Assembly: GCF_000576635.1 (NCBI RefSeq)
Contig: NZ_AVFL01000008.1
Coordinates: 217,820 to 281,819, forward strand
Length of the DNA: 64,000 nucleotides
From: Skermanella stibiiresistens SB22
GTDB lineage: Bacteria > Pseudomonadota > Alphaproteobacteria > Azospirillales > Azospirillaceae
Direction of reading: 5' to 3'
Under the pieces are notes generated by a model. It was given only the letters and a program-made list of their open reading frames with translations. It made no database searches and was not told the DNA's origin. Shown one piece after another: positions 17,058-26,323 of the stretch. Numbering within the stretch: position 1 is the first letter of the stretch; the number at the start of each line of letters is the position of its first letter. Both the position numbers and the translations under genes were made by a program.

Positions 17058-19172
17058 TCAGGCCGCCTCGCGGATGGGCGAGCGCCGCGCGGCCGCGTAG
17101 CGGGCGACCGCGCCGTCGAAGCCCTTGATATGTGTCTGCCACCATCCGCCCAGCAGCCCCACCACGTCGACACCCCGGATCGCGGCACCTTGCCGGTAGT
17201 CCTCGGCCAAGGCATCCAATCGGCTGATGAACATCCGATGCTGGTCGCGGTGCTCTTCGGCCTCGGGAAAGCCGATCTTGGTCATGAAACCCTCCTCGTC
17301 CGCGAAGTGCTTCGACGCGTAGGCGCGGAGCTCGTCGAATGCGCGTGACAGCAGCTTGGGATCCTCACCGCCCTTGACGCTGAAATAGACGCGGTTGGCG
17401 AGTTCGAGGAGCTTGCGGTGCTCCGCGTCGATCCGGGGAATGCCGAACTCCAGGTCGACGCCCCACTCGACCAGCGGCGCGCTGGCCGAACCGTCGAACC
17501 GCACCCGCTTCAGGAAATCATCGACCTTCGACTTAAGGATGTCGGCCTGCTCGCCCAAGGCGGCGGCGGTCAGGTCAAGTTCCTCGGTGGCCCTGGTCGA
17601 TTCGACGGCCGCCCGCTCGACCAGTCCGATGGCGCCACTGACATTGGAGGTGCCCAAGGCACCCTGCTCCGCGTTGCGGGCGATCTCGGACGTGGCGGCG
17701 TATTGTTGCTCGACCGCCGTCGATATGGCGGTGGCGACGCCGCTCATGTCCCGGTTGATCTGGACGATCGCCCCGATCGCCTCGACCGACGAGTGGGTGC
17801 TGTTCTGGATCTCGATGATCTGCCGGGTGATCTCGTCGGTCGCCTTGGCCGTTTGGGTCGCCAGAAGCTTGACCTCGGACGCGACGATGGCGAACCCCTT
17901 GCCGGCGTCTCCCGCCCGCGCCGCCTCGATCGTGGCGTTCAACGCGAGCAGGTTTGTCTGGTTGGCGATGTCGGCGATCAGTTGGACGAAGGTGCCGATC
18001 CCGCCGACCTTCTCCTCCAGCACCCGGATGGCCTCGCTGGTGACGGCGGTCTCGCCGACCGCCTTGTTCGCCATGGCGGACGCCTGGGTCGCCTGCCGCG
18101 AGATCTCGTGGATGGAAGCGCTCAGTTCCTCGGCCGCCGCGGCCACGGTCTGGACGTTGCCCATGGCCTCCTCGGACGAGCCGGCCGCCGTCGCGACCTG
18201 CCGCCGCGTCTCGATGACGCTGTCGGCCATGCGGCGCGCGTTGGCGCGCATCGCCTGATCGGCGGCCGCCAAGCCGTCCAGGACGCTGACGATGGTCATT
18301 TCGAACTCGCGGATGAAGGCTTCCAGCTGTTTTTGCTTGTTTTCCTTGACGATCCGTTCGCCCTCCTGCTCCTGGGTCAGCATGCGGGCGTGGATCAAGC
18401 CATCCTGGAAGACCGCGACGGTGCGAGCCATGTCCCCGATCTCGTCCAACCGCTTCAGGGCCGGAACCGGCAGGTCGATCGCCCCCTCGGACATCCGCGT
18501 CATCACCAGCCGCAGTTCGCCCAGGGGGCGGACGACGGAGCGGGTGACCAGCAACGCCGCGGCCAGCACCGCCGCCAACACCACGGCGAAGATGGCGCCA
18601 TGGACCAGCGCCTTCTGGCGGAAAACCCGCTCGACATCGTCGACGTAGATCCCGGTTCCGACGACCCAGTCCCAACCGGGGATGCGCTTGACATAGGAGA
18701 TCTTGGGCGATGGCTCGGATTCTCCTGGCTTCATCCAGCGGTATTCGACGAAGCCAGCTCCGGTCTCCCGCGCCACCTTGATGAAGGCGTCGAACATCGC
18801 CATGCCGTCGGCGTCCTTCATGTCGCGCACGTCGCGGCCGATCCGGTCCGGCAACGTGGGATGGCCGATCAGAATGCCGTCGAGATCGTTGATCCAGAAA
18901 TAATTGGCGCCCTCGTACCGGAGCATCGCGATCGACTCGACGGCGGCGCGTTTGGCTGCGTCGGGGGCCATGACACCCTTGGCGGCGAGGTCGGCATGGG
19001 TCAGCGCGATGTTGGCGGCCGCGTCGACCAGATCGCGCGCCTTGAGGGCGCGGTCGTTCAGCAGTTCCGACCGCAGGCTGACGAGGGCGAGGACGCCGAT
19101 GACGATCATGCCGGCCGAGGCCAATGACACCATCGCGAGAAGCCGCCCTCTCAGTCTCACACGATCAAACAT
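17058..19172 (-). CDS. Methyl-accepting chemotaxis protein with single Cache and C-terminal hemerythrin domain
   Basis: The 704-aa fusion chemoreceptor reads in order: an N-terminal membrane segment; a periplasmic single Cache domain ([15 protein letters not shown] near residue 88); a second membrane segment at about 193-207; HAMP; a cytoplasmic signalling domain with the invariant hairpin tip [21 protein letters not shown]; and a hemerythrin domain from about 567. The hemerythrin ligands all appear: DAEH (His585), KHFADEE, EEHRDQH and HIKGFD. It would bind O2 (or NO) at a di-iron site and couple oxygen status to CheA. I chose the ATG at 19172; TTG and GTG precede it in frame. No che genes lie in the window. 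Confidence 0.93.
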   Translation of the reverse strand: MFDRVRLRGRLLAMVSLASAGMIVIGVLALVSLRSELLNDRALKARDLVDAAANIALTHADLAAKGVMAPDAAKRAAVESIAMLRYEGANYFWINDLDGILIGHPTLPDRIGRDVRDMKDADGMAMFDAFIKVARETGAGFVEYRWMKPGESEPSPKISYVKRIPGWDWVVGTGIYVDDVERVFRQKALVHGAIFAVVLAAVLAAALLVTRSVVRPLGELRLVMTRMSEGAIDLPVPALKRLDEIGDMARTVAVFQDGLIHARMLTQEQEGERIVKENKQKQLEAFIREFEMTIVSVLDGLAAADQAMRANARRMADSVIETRRQVATAAGSSEEAMGNVQTVAAAAEELSASIHEISRQATQASAMANKAVGETAVTSEAIRVLEEKVGGIGTFVQLIADIANQTNLLALNATIEAARAGDAGKGFAIVASEVKLLATQTAKATDEITRQIIEIQNSTHSSVEAIGAIVQINRDMSGVATAISTAVEQQYAATSEIARNAEQGALGTSNVSGAIGLVERAAVESTRATEELDLTAAALGEQADILKSKVDDFLKRVRFDGSASAPLVEWGVDLEFGIPRIDAEHRKLLELANRVYFSVKGGEDPKLLSRAFDELRAYASKHFADEEGFMTKIGFPEAEEHRDQHRMFISRLDALAEDYRQGAAIRGVDVVGLLGGWWQTHIKGFDGAVARYAAARRSPIREAA

Positions 19173-19305
19173 CACCAACCCCCATGCGGCCGAACCGAAA
19201 CACCGCGCGCGTTCCGTTGGAAAGATTCTAACCGTGGGGCTTTAATAAATTACTTTTGGATTATTTACCTCACCAATCCGACATAGGACAAACCGCCGCA
19301 TGCGA

Positions 19306-19333
19306 TACCGTCGCATCGAACCTCGCGACGGTA
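19306..19333 (-). terminator. Hairpin downstream of the GlgE-fusion gene, possible terminator
   Basis: TACCGTCGC (19306-19314) and GCGACGGTA (19325-19333) form a perfect 9-bp stem with a 10-base loop in the 205-base gap between the GlgE-fusion gene and the chemoreceptor. No U tract follows. A 13-bp direct repeat flanks it on the glgE side. Confidence 0.4.
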
Positions 19334-19350
19334 CCGCCGAACCTTGCAGC

Positions 19351-19390
19351 TCAGGATCGCTCCACGATTTCAGGTGGTCAGGATCGCTCC
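19351..19390. repeat. 13-bp direct repeat covering the glgE stop codon
   Basis: TCAGGATCGCTCC occurs at 19351-19363 and 19378-19390. The second copy includes the stop codon of the GlgE-fusion gene (read on the minus strand), so the last codons and stop are duplicated just downstream. It looks like a local duplication scar. Confidence 0.6.
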
Positions 19391-22300
19391 GCCATACCGG
19401 GTGGAATGATCCGCCAGATGCCGCAGGGGTTCTGGAACGGGTCCAGATGGATCTGCTGGAACTTGCCATACCAGAAGAATCGGCCACCAGTGAACAGATC
19501 CTCGACCTCGACATGGGCGCTGTCGGGCAAACCCAACTCCCACAACGGAACCTCGATCGTGGCTCCATGGGCGGCGTGCGGGTCGAGATTGGCGGCGACA
19601 AGGATGAAATTGTCCTTGGTCGGCGTCATCTTGCCGTAATACAGGATGTTGTCATCGAAGGCGTTGTAGAATCGCAGGTTCTCGTATTCGTGCAGCGCCG
19701 GATTTTCCTTTCGGATCTTGTTCAGCCGCGTCAGGTAGGCCCGGATATTGTTCGGCCGGTCCCAATCCCACGCCTTGATCTCGTACTTCTCCGAGTTGAG
19801 GTATTCCTCCTTGCCCGGAACGGGAGCGCCCTCGCACAGCTCGTACCCGCTGTACAAGCCGTAGACGCTCGACAGCGTCGCCGCAAGGACGGCGCGCATC
19901 TTGAAGGCCGGGGGGCCGCCGGTCTGGAGGATCGGCGGGTTGATGTCCGGCGTATTGGCGAAGAAGTTCGCCCGCATGTACTGCTTGGGTTCCAGCGAGG
20001 TCAGTTCGACCAGATAATCGGTGATCTCCGGCTTCAAGTCGCGCCAAGTGAAGTACGAGTAGCTTTGTGTGAAACCGACTTTCGCCAAACGCTTCATCAT
20101 CTTGGGCTTGGTGAAGGCCTCAGCGAGGAAGAGCGAGTCGGGATAGCGGTCCTGGACCTCGCGGATCATCCATTCCCAGAACGGCAGCGGCTTGGTGTGG
20201 GGATTGTCGACCCGGAAGATCCTGACGCCCTTCTCCGCCCAGAACAGGACGATGTCGCGGAACGCGTACCAGATGCCGGGCAAGGCTCCCCGGTAGAAAT
20301 GGACGTTGACGATGTCCTGGTACTTCTTGGGCGGATTCTCGGCATATTTGATGGTGCCGTCCGGCCGCCAGTCGAACCAGTCCGGATGTTCCTTGATCCA
20401 GGGATGATCGGGCGAGCATTGGATCGCGAAGTCGATGGCGATCTCCAGATCGTGCTGGCGCGCCGCCTGGATCAGGCGCTCGAAATCCTCGAAGCTGCCC
20501 AGCTCGCGGTGAAGCGCGTCGTGGCCGCCCTCCGGCGAGCCGATGGCGTAGGGGCTTCCGACATCATCCTCGCCGGCGTCCAGCGTGTTGTTCTTGCCCT
20601 TGCGGAATGTGCGCCCGATCGGATGGATCGGCGGGAAGTACAGGACGTCGAAGCCCATGTCGCGGACATAGGGCAGCTTGGCGATGACGTCGTCGAAGGT
20701 GCCATGACGGTTCGGATCGTCGCTCATGGAGCGGGGAAACAGCTCGTACCACGCGGCGTAGCGGGCGGCGGTCCGATCGACGAAGCATTCCAGCACGGTC
20801 TTGTAGCGTGACCGGTTGGTCCGCTCGCCCGACCGGCGCATGGCGATGTGCAGGTCATCGGACAGCATCAGTGTGGTCGCCAGATCGTCGTCCGCCGGTC
20901 CGCCGTCTGCGCCGCCGTGGGCCAAGCGGTTCAGCGTGCGATCCATCACCTCCTTGTCGGCGCCGGTCGCCTTGGCGGTGGCGCGCTCGACCAGCTCGCG
21001 GCCCTCGATCAGCTCCAGAGTCATGACCTGACCGGCGTCGCGCTTCTTGATGAAGTCGCTCCGCCACGTCTCGAACAGGTCGCGCCACGCTTCGATCGTG
21101 TACCAATATCGGCCATTCTGGGTCAGCGGAATGGTGCCGGTCCAACGGTCGTTGTCGAAGAAGGTCAGCGGCTCCTCGCGCCAAAAGTCCTCCCCTTGGA
21201 TGCGGTACCTCAGACAAGCGTTGATCTTCTCGTGACCGTCGGTGAAGACGTCGGCCCAGACCTGCAGGACATCGCCGACCTCGCGCTTGATGGCGAAGCG
21301 GCCGCCGTCAAGCTCGGGAAAGACCGCCTCGATCGCGATCCGGTCTTCCGCCAGCGTCTCCAGCAGCTTGGCCGACGCCTCGGTCCGCTCGACGCTGTTG
21401 ACGCCGTTTGAGACCCTGGTCCGCGCCTCCGGGTCGCCGCGGAACACGCGCAACTCCAGGGGAGCCAGGGTGATCGGCTCGCCCGGCCGGAAAAGCTGCG
21501 GCGAGCATTGCGGCGTCACGTCCCGGAAGCCGTCATACTGTCCGCCGGTCTCCGCCAGCAACGGGCCGGGGTCGATCTTGTGGGACCGGTTCTCGTCCGG
21601 ATTGATCAGGATGATGACGCAGTCCTCGACGTCGCCGGCCCCCTTGCGGCACAGCCCGACCACGGGGTTGTGGGGGGCGGTGATGCGGAACTGCGGTCCC
21701 TCCACGTTGAAGGCCGGGGTGGCCGCGCGCATCGAGTTGACGTCGGCCACGAACTGGCTGATGTCGACCTTCGGTTCCTCCCAGTCCTGGGGCGTGGTCT
21801 TGACCACGTCCACCTTGCGGGTGAAGCCGTATTCGTAACCGATCGGCATCATCACGCCGGTCGAGAAGCAGGCCGAGAACAGGTAGCGCATCTTCAGATG
21901 GGCGGCGAGCCGCTCGCTGTCCTGGCTTCCGACATCGGCGGCCATCCGGTCGGTGTCATGGCTTTCGGGAAAGGCCACCGACGGGGCGATGTGCCGGAAC
22001 TGGTTGTACTGGTCCAGCAGCCAAGGCGCCTGGAAGTCCCACCATTTGGAGCTGTTGAACAGATAGTCGAAACCGGCGTCGCCCAGCGCGTCCACCTGCT
22101 CGACCGTGCAGCCCAGCGTCTCGGCGTAGAACTCGACCTCGTCATCGACCTCATGGGCCGCGTCGATCAACGAACGCCAGACGGGAGCGGGCACTTGGTA
22201 CGCCGCGTCGCAACGGAAGCCCTTGACGCCCAGACCAACGTAATGGCGGACGTAATTGGCCCAATAGTCGACCAGCGCCTGCCGGGCTTCGGGGTTCTCG

Positions 22301-22734
22301 TAGTCCAGTTCGGCCAGATCGCCCCAGATCGTCACGTTGCTGGTGTCGACCGGATCGACGGCGCGCGGGCTGTAGAGGCTGCCGTCCGCCTCACGACGGT
22401 ACCATTCGGGGTGCTGTTCCGCCAGGACCGCATCCTTGGCGGTGTGGTTGACCACCAGATCCAGCATGACGCGCAGGTTCTTGTCGGCGGCATCGCGGCA
22501 GAAGCCCCGGATCAGGTCGTCGGCGCTTTCCGTGGCACCGCCCTGGAACATGTCGTGCAGCCGGTAAGGATCCTTGACGGCATAGAGGCTGCCGGAGAAA
22601 CCCGGATAATGAATGGGATTCAGAAAGACCCAGTCGAATTGCATGCCGGCGATCCGCGCCAGATGCCCCGACCAATCATGGACTGAGCCGACCAGCAGTG
22701 GAAAAAGGTTGTAGATGCGTGGTCCGAGAGTCAC
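19378..22734 (-). CDS. glgE: GH13 amylase-like domain fused to GlgE maltosyltransferase
   Basis: The 1118-aa protein carries two GH13 modules. The N-terminal one (about 1-440) has MLDLVVNHTAKDA, GFRCDAAYQ (nucleophile near residue 174), EFYAETLG and FPESHDTDR, so it appears catalytically complete. From about 466 it is GlgE: a beta domain, then LYFPPIHPIGRTFRKGKNN, the nucleophile in IFRVDNPHTKP (about 839), acid/base in LFLAEAFTKP (about 870), and FANTPDINPP. GlgE adds maltose from maltose-1-phosphate to alpha-glucan. I chose the GTG at 22734, with GAGGA nine bases upstream; the frame extends 83 codons further into the divergent spacer without homology. No treS, mak or glgB is present nearby. 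Confidence 0.9.
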   Translation of the reverse strand: MTLGPRIYNLFPLLVGSVHDWSGHLARIAGMQFDWVFLNPIHYPGFSGSLYAVKDPYRLHDMFQGGATESADDLIRGFCRDAADKNLRVMLDLVVNHTAKDAVLAEQHPEWYRREADGSLYSPRAVDPVDTSNVTIWGDLAELDYENPEARQALVDYWANYVRHYVGLGVKGFRCDAAYQVPAPVWRSLIDAAHEVDDEVEFYAETLGCTVEQVDALGDAGFDYLFNSSKWWDFQAPWLLDQYNQFRHIAPSVAFPESHDTDRMAADVGSQDSERLAAHLKMRYLFSACFSTGVMMPIGYEYGFTRKVDVVKTTPQDWEEPKVDISQFVADVNSMRAATPAFNVEGPQFRITAPHNPVVGLCRKGAGDVEDCVIILINPDENRSHKIDPGPLLAETGGQYDGFRDVTPQCSPQLFRPGEPITLAPLELRVFRGDPEARTRVSNGVNSVERTEASAKLLETLAEDRIAIEAVFPELDGGRFAIKREVGDVLQVWADVFTDGHEKINACLRYRIQGEDFWREEPLTFFDNDRWTGTIPLTQNGRYWYTIEAWRDLFETWRSDFIKKRDAGQVMTLELIEGRELVERATAKATGADKEVMDRTLNRLAHGGADGGPADDDLATTLMLSDDLHIAMRRSGERTNRSRYKTVLECFVDRTAARYAAWYELFPRSMSDDPNRHGTFDDVIAKLPYVRDMGFDVLYFPPIHPIGRTFRKGKNNTLDAGEDDVGSPYAIGSPEGGHDALHRELGSFEDFERLIQAARQHDLEIAIDFAIQCSPDHPWIKEHPDWFDWRPDGTIKYAENPPKKYQDIVNVHFYRGALPGIWYAFRDIVLFWAEKGVRIFRVDNPHTKPLPFWEWMIREVQDRYPDSLFLAEAFTKPKMMKRLAKVGFTQSYSYFTWRDLKPEITDYLVELTSLEPKQYMRANFFANTPDINPPILQTGGPPAFKMRAVLAATLSSVYGLYSGYELCEGAPVPGKEEYLNSEKYEIKAWDWDRPNNIRAYLTRLNKIRKENPALHEYENLRFYNAFDDNILYYGKMTPTKDNFILVAANLDPHAAHGATIEVPLWELGLPDSAHVEVEDLFTGGRFFWYGKFQQIHLDPFQNPCGIWRIIPPGMAERS

Positions 22735-22900
22735 TAGTCCATCCTCGCAACGTTGAGCTTTCGCGGATATTTGCGGGTGGCTCCAAGCCGATTCGTCTGG
22801 CCGCCTGCCCTGCCCGCCAGTTGCCGAATAAACCAATGCGACTGAACTTAGGTTCCACGCGTTGAGTGCGAGATACCCTTCAACGACCGGGACGACTCCG

Positions 22901-23737
22901 ATGGCCCGCACCGAGATCAAGCTCGACAAGACCAAGATCCGCCTGGACAAGCTGGACCAGGATGGCGAGCGGTTCACCGACAAGCAGGATTACGAGAAGC
23001 GGCTGGACACGCTCCAGACGGAACTGCTGCACATCCAGCAAACCTACTGGCACGAGAAGCGGCGCGCGGTACTGGTGTTCGAGGGTTGGGACGCCGCCGG
23101 CAAGGGTGGTGCCATCCGCAGGATCACCGAACCGCTGGACCCCCGGGGCTTCCATGTCTGGCCGATCAGCGCCCCCAACCCGGAGGAGCGCGGCCAGCAT
23201 TATCTTTGGCGCTTCTGGCAGCGGCTGCCCGGTCCCGGCACCGTCGCGATCTTCGACCGCTCCTGGTACGGCAGGGTGCTGGTGGAGCGGGTCCAGGAGT
23301 TCGCCAAGCCGAAGGAGTGGAAGCGCGCCTATGACGAGATCAACGAGTTCGAGCGCCTGCTGCTGGATGACGGCGTCCGGATCGTCAAGCTGTTCTTCCA
23401 CATAACCCAGGAGGAACAGCTCGACCGTTTCCGGGAGCGCCTGACCAACCCGTACAAGCGGTGGAAGCTGACCGAGGAGGATCTGCGCAACCGGGCACGC
23501 TGGGACGACTACATCGAGGCGGCCGAGGACATGTTCGACAAGACCTCGACCGTGGCGGCACCCTGGCATCCGATCGCCGCCAACAGCAAGTGGCACGCCC
23601 GCATCACGTCGCTGGAGACCATCACGGCGGCGCTCCGCGAGGGTGTCGACATAGCGCCGCCGCCCGTGGATCCGAAGGTGCTCGACACCGCCGCCGAAAT
23701 GCTGGGCGTGCATTTCAGCGGCAAGAAGGAGACCTGA
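22901..23737 (+). CDS. Polyphosphate kinase 2 (PPK2) family protein
   Basis: The 278-aa PPK2 transfers phosphate between polyphosphate and nucleotides in the cytoplasm. Walker A is EGWDAAGKGGAIRR, the lid segment begins with ITEPLDPRGF, and Walker B is AIFDRSWYGRVLVERV. DEINEFERLL and WHPIAANSKWHAR are typical of the family's C-terminal half. The frame opens at 22862 with TTG, but the ATG at 22901 matches the conserved N-terminus. It is divergent from the GlgE fusion with a 166-base spacer, which puts polyphosphate and alpha-glucan storage genes back to back, and it ends 7 bases from the convergent MFS gene. Confidence 0.92.
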   Translation: MARTEIKLDKTKIRLDKLDQDGERFTDKQDYEKRLDTLQTELLHIQQTYWHEKRRAVLVFEGWDAAGKGGAIRRITEPLDPRGFHVWPISAPNPEERGQHYLWRFWQRLPGPGTVAIFDRSWYGRVLVERVQEFAKPKEWKRAYDEINEFERLLLDDGVRIVKLFFHITQEEQLDRFRERLTNPYKRWKLTEEDLRNRARWDDYIEAAEDMFDKTSTVAAPWHPIAANSKWHARITSLETITAALREGVDIAPPPVDPKVLDTAAEMLGVHFSGKKET

Positions 23738-23744
23738 GCGGGGT

Positions 23745-25103
23745 TCAGCGCGGGGCCGGTCCGCGGAGGTCGGCGCCCAGGGGGGATGCCGGCCGAAGCT
23801 TCAGGTCGGCTTCCCGGCCCCGCCGGATCGCCGCCTGGACCACGAAGGTCATCAGCCCTCCGACCGTCAGGCAGGCCGCGAGGAACAGCATGGGAGCGAT
23901 GGTGCTGCCGGTCTGGTCCTTGATCCAGGGAACGGCGTTCTGCGCGATGAAGCCACCCAGGTTGCCGACCGAGTTGATCGCGGCCAAGCCCGCCGCCGCC
24001 GAGGCGCCGGTGAGGAAGGTCGACGGCAGGCTCCACAGCACCGGTTGTCCGGCGAAGATACCGGCCGCCGCCCCGCACAGGAAGACGAACTGGAGCGTGT
24101 GGTCGGTGACGTAGACGCTGAGCACCAGGCAGGCGGCGCCGAACAGCGCCGGGCCGACGATGAAGGGCGTCTGCTTGCCGGTCTTCGCCGCCATCCGGGG
24201 GACGTAGTGGAGCGCGAAGGCGACGACCACCCAGGGGATGATGTTGATGAAGCCGTTGACGGTGTTCGAAACCCCGAAACCCTTGACGATGGTCGGCAGC
24301 CAGTAGCTCAACCCGTAGGCCGCCAACGGAAACGCGACGTAGTAGGCCGACATCAGGATGACGCGCGGATCGAGCAACGTCGCGAACGGGTTGATGTGAC
24401 TGGTCTTGTTCATCGCCCGGTCCTCGTTCGCCAAGGTGACCCTCAGCCACTCCTTCTCCTCGGCGTCGAGGAAGCGCGCGTCGGCCGGTTTGTCGTCCAG
24501 GTATGACAGCGTGACGAACGTCATGACCACCGCCGGAATTCCGGTGACGATGAAGACCCATTGCCAGCCACGCAAGCCCAGCACACCATCCAGGTCCAGC
24601 AGCGCGCCACCGATCGGGGCGCCAATGGCGTTGGCGACGGCGCTGAAGATCATGAACGACCCGACCATGCGCCCCCGATACTCGAACGGGAACCATAGCG
24701 TCAGGACATAGAGCACGCCGGGGAAGAATCCGGCCTCGGCGGCACCCAGCATGAAGCGCAGTATGTAGAACATCACCGTGTTCTGGGTGAAGCCCAGCGC
24801 CACGGTGGTCAGGCCCCAGGTGATCATGATGCGGGCGAACCAGCGCCGCGCCCCGACCTTTTCCATGAAGACGTTGCTCGGCACTTCGAAGATGAAGTAA
24901 CCGATGAAGAACAGCGACGCGCCAAGACCATAAGCGGCTTCGCTCAAGCCCAGGTCGCTGACCATCTGGAGCTTGGCGTAGCTGACGTTCTGGCGGTCGA
25001 TGTAGGCGATCAGGTAGATCAGGCCTAGGAATGGCACCAGCCTCATCGTGATCTTCTTGATCACATCCGGCCGATCGATCGCGGTCGTCCCGGTGCGCTC
25101 CAT
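23745..25103 (-). CDS. MFS transporter, anion:cation symporter (phthalate/tartrate-permease) type
   Basis: The 452-aa protein has about 12 membrane segments. The family motifs are LIYLIAYIDRQNVSYA in segment 1, GYFIFEVPSNVFMEKVGAR between segments 2 and 3, and the C-terminal-half repeat ATLLDPRVIL. RFMLGAAEAGFFPGVLYVLTLWFP is characteristic of the ACS family, which imports organic anions such as tartrate, glucarate or phthalate with protons. The substrate cannot be named. The ATG at 25103 has GGAGGAC five bases upstream; the frame extends 51 codons further without homology. No catabolic genes adjoin it. Confidence 0.88.
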   Translation of the reverse strand: MERTGTTAIDRPDVIKKITMRLVPFLGLIYLIAYIDRQNVSYAKLQMVSDLGLSEAAYGLGASLFFIGYFIFEVPSNVFMEKVGARRWFARIMITWGLTTVALGFTQNTVMFYILRFMLGAAEAGFFPGVLYVLTLWFPFEYRGRMVGSFMIFSAVANAIGAPIGGALLDLDGVLGLRGWQWVFIVTGIPAVVMTFVTLSYLDDKPADARFLDAEEKEWLRVTLANEDRAMNKTSHINPFATLLDPRVILMSAYYVAFPLAAYGLSYWLPTIVKGFGVSNTVNGFINIIPWVVVAFALHYVPRMAAKTGKQTPFIVGPALFGAACLVLSVYVTDHTLQFVFLCGAAAGIFAGQPVLWSLPSTFLTGASAAAGLAAINSVGNLGGFIAQNAVPWIKDQTGSTIAPMLFLAACLTVGGLMTFVVQAAIRRGREADLKLRPASPLGADLRGPAPR

Positions 25104-25528
25104 GGAGTCCTCCGAACTCGTTGTTCTTCGTTCATGGGTAAACGGAGCAACAACAGCCGCTGATTGTCGGAATTCCGCGCGCAAGGAGTTTTTCCGCATC
25201 GTGGATAACGATGCCAAAAATTGTGGGCAGTAGCTGTGGCGACGTAGGTCGCGCATTTATATGGACTTATGGAGCGCCCGGTTTCTCCTGCCGGGAGAAG
25301 TTCTGCTCATTGACACTCACCAGTCGGTTTGGTGAAGCTCTGATGGATTTCTGGCGGGACGCGCTGAACCAAAATGTGTGTAGCTTATGTTACAAGTAAA
25401 ATACACCCTCGTTTCAGTTCCAATAAGTTTACATTGCGAGGGATTATAGGGTCGGTTGAAGCATTGTTCCGCTCCTGTATTTAGATGTATACCGGCGCCG
25501 TCTTCGCAAGCCCTAGGGGAGCCGGCGT
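25104..25528. other. 425-base intergenic region, relatively AT-rich
   Basis: The region separates the divergent MFS and LpxH-like genes and must contain both promoters. A 62-codon frame at 25211-25399 lacks a ribosome site and homology, so I do not call it a gene. A TTGACA occurs at 25310-25315 without a clear -10. An inverted repeat GTTGTT/AACAAC lies near 25120-25155. A possible promoter for the phosphatase is listed separately. The lower GC than its surroundings could mark a regulatory or RNA-coding stretch. Confidence 0.5.
25456..25483 (+). promoter_or_regulatory. Possible promoter of the envelope operon
   Basis: TTGAAG (25456-25461), a 16-base spacer and TATTTA (25478-25483) lie 45 bases before the ATG of the LpxH-like phosphatase gene. 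The match to the sigma70 consensus is only moderate. Confidence 0.35.
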
Positions 25529-26323
25529 ATGCAGCCCGACATTGGAACGCGGCATTACCGCAGCATCTGGATCTCGGACGTTCATTTGGGAACGAGGGGA
25601 TGCCAAGCCGACCTGCTTCTCGATTTCCTGCGATCCAACGAGTCGGAATACCTTTATCTGGTCGGCGACATCGTCGATGGCTGGCGCCTGAAGCGGGGCT
25701 GGTACTGGCCGCAGTCCCATAACGACGTCGTCCAGAAGATCCTGCGCCGGGCGCGCAAGGGCGCCAAGGTCTTCTATGTTCCGGGAAACCACGACGAGGC
25801 CTTCCGCGACTATATCGGGCTGCAATTCGGTGGCGTGGCGGTGGTCGAGGACATCGTCCACACGACCGCCGATGGTCGCCGCTTCCTTGTGATCCACGGT
25901 GACCAGTTCGACGCGGTCGTCAAATACGCCAAGTGGCTCGCCCATCTGGGCGACAGCGCCTACACCGCCCTCCTGGCCATCAACACATGGTTCAACCATG
26001 TCCGCCGAAAACTGGGCTTCACATACTGGTCCGTCTCGGCTTATCTGAAGCAGCGCGTCAAGAACGCCGTCGAATACATCGGCGCGTACGAGACCGCCCT
26101 CGCCGACGAGGCGCGGCGCCGGGGTGTCGACGGCATCATCTGCGGTCACATCCACAGCGCCGAAATGCGTCCCATGGAGGGGGTGCTCTATTGCAACGAC
26201 GGCGATTGGGTCGAATCCTGCACGGCTCTGGTCGAGCACGAGAACGGACGGCTCGAAATCATAAACTGGGCGGCTTCACGTCGCTTGCTGCCAGTCAAGC
26301 AGCCAGTCAGGGCGGCGGCGTGA
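25529..26323 (+). CDS. UDP-2,3-diacylglucosamine diphosphatase-like metallophosphoesterase (LpxH-like)
   Basis: The 264-aa calcineurin-like phosphoesterase has all five metal blocks: SDVHLG (Asp17, His19), GDIVDGW (Asp47), GNHDE (Asn87, His88), HGDQFD (His123) and CGHIHSAEM. LpxH hydrolyses UDP-2,3-diacylglucosamine to lipid X at the inner face of the membrane; alphaproteobacteria often use LpxI instead, so this protein may act on another nucleotide-lipid. Its stop overlaps the next gene's GTG by four bases, which ties it to a glycosyltransferase rather than to lpxB. A position at the head of a lipid A operon fits envelope biosynthesis. Confidence 0.82.
   Translation: MQPDIGTRHYRSIWISDVHLGTRGCQADLLLDFLRSNESEYLYLVGDIVDGWRLKRGWYWPQSHNDVVQKILRRARKGAKVFYVPGNHDEAFRDYIGLQFGGVAVVEDIVHTTADGRRFLVIHGDQFDAVVKYAKWLAHLGDSAYTALLAINTWFNHVRRKLGFTYWSVSAYLKQRVKNAVEYIGAYETALADEARRRGVDGIICGHIHSAEMRPMEGVLYCNDGDWVESCTALVEHENGRLEIINWAASRRLLPVKQPVRAAA

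Noticed and set aside
25211..25399. 62-codon ORF in the AT-rich intergenic region
   Set aside because: No ribosome site and no recognisable sequence; unusual Cys/Trp content fits random sequence.
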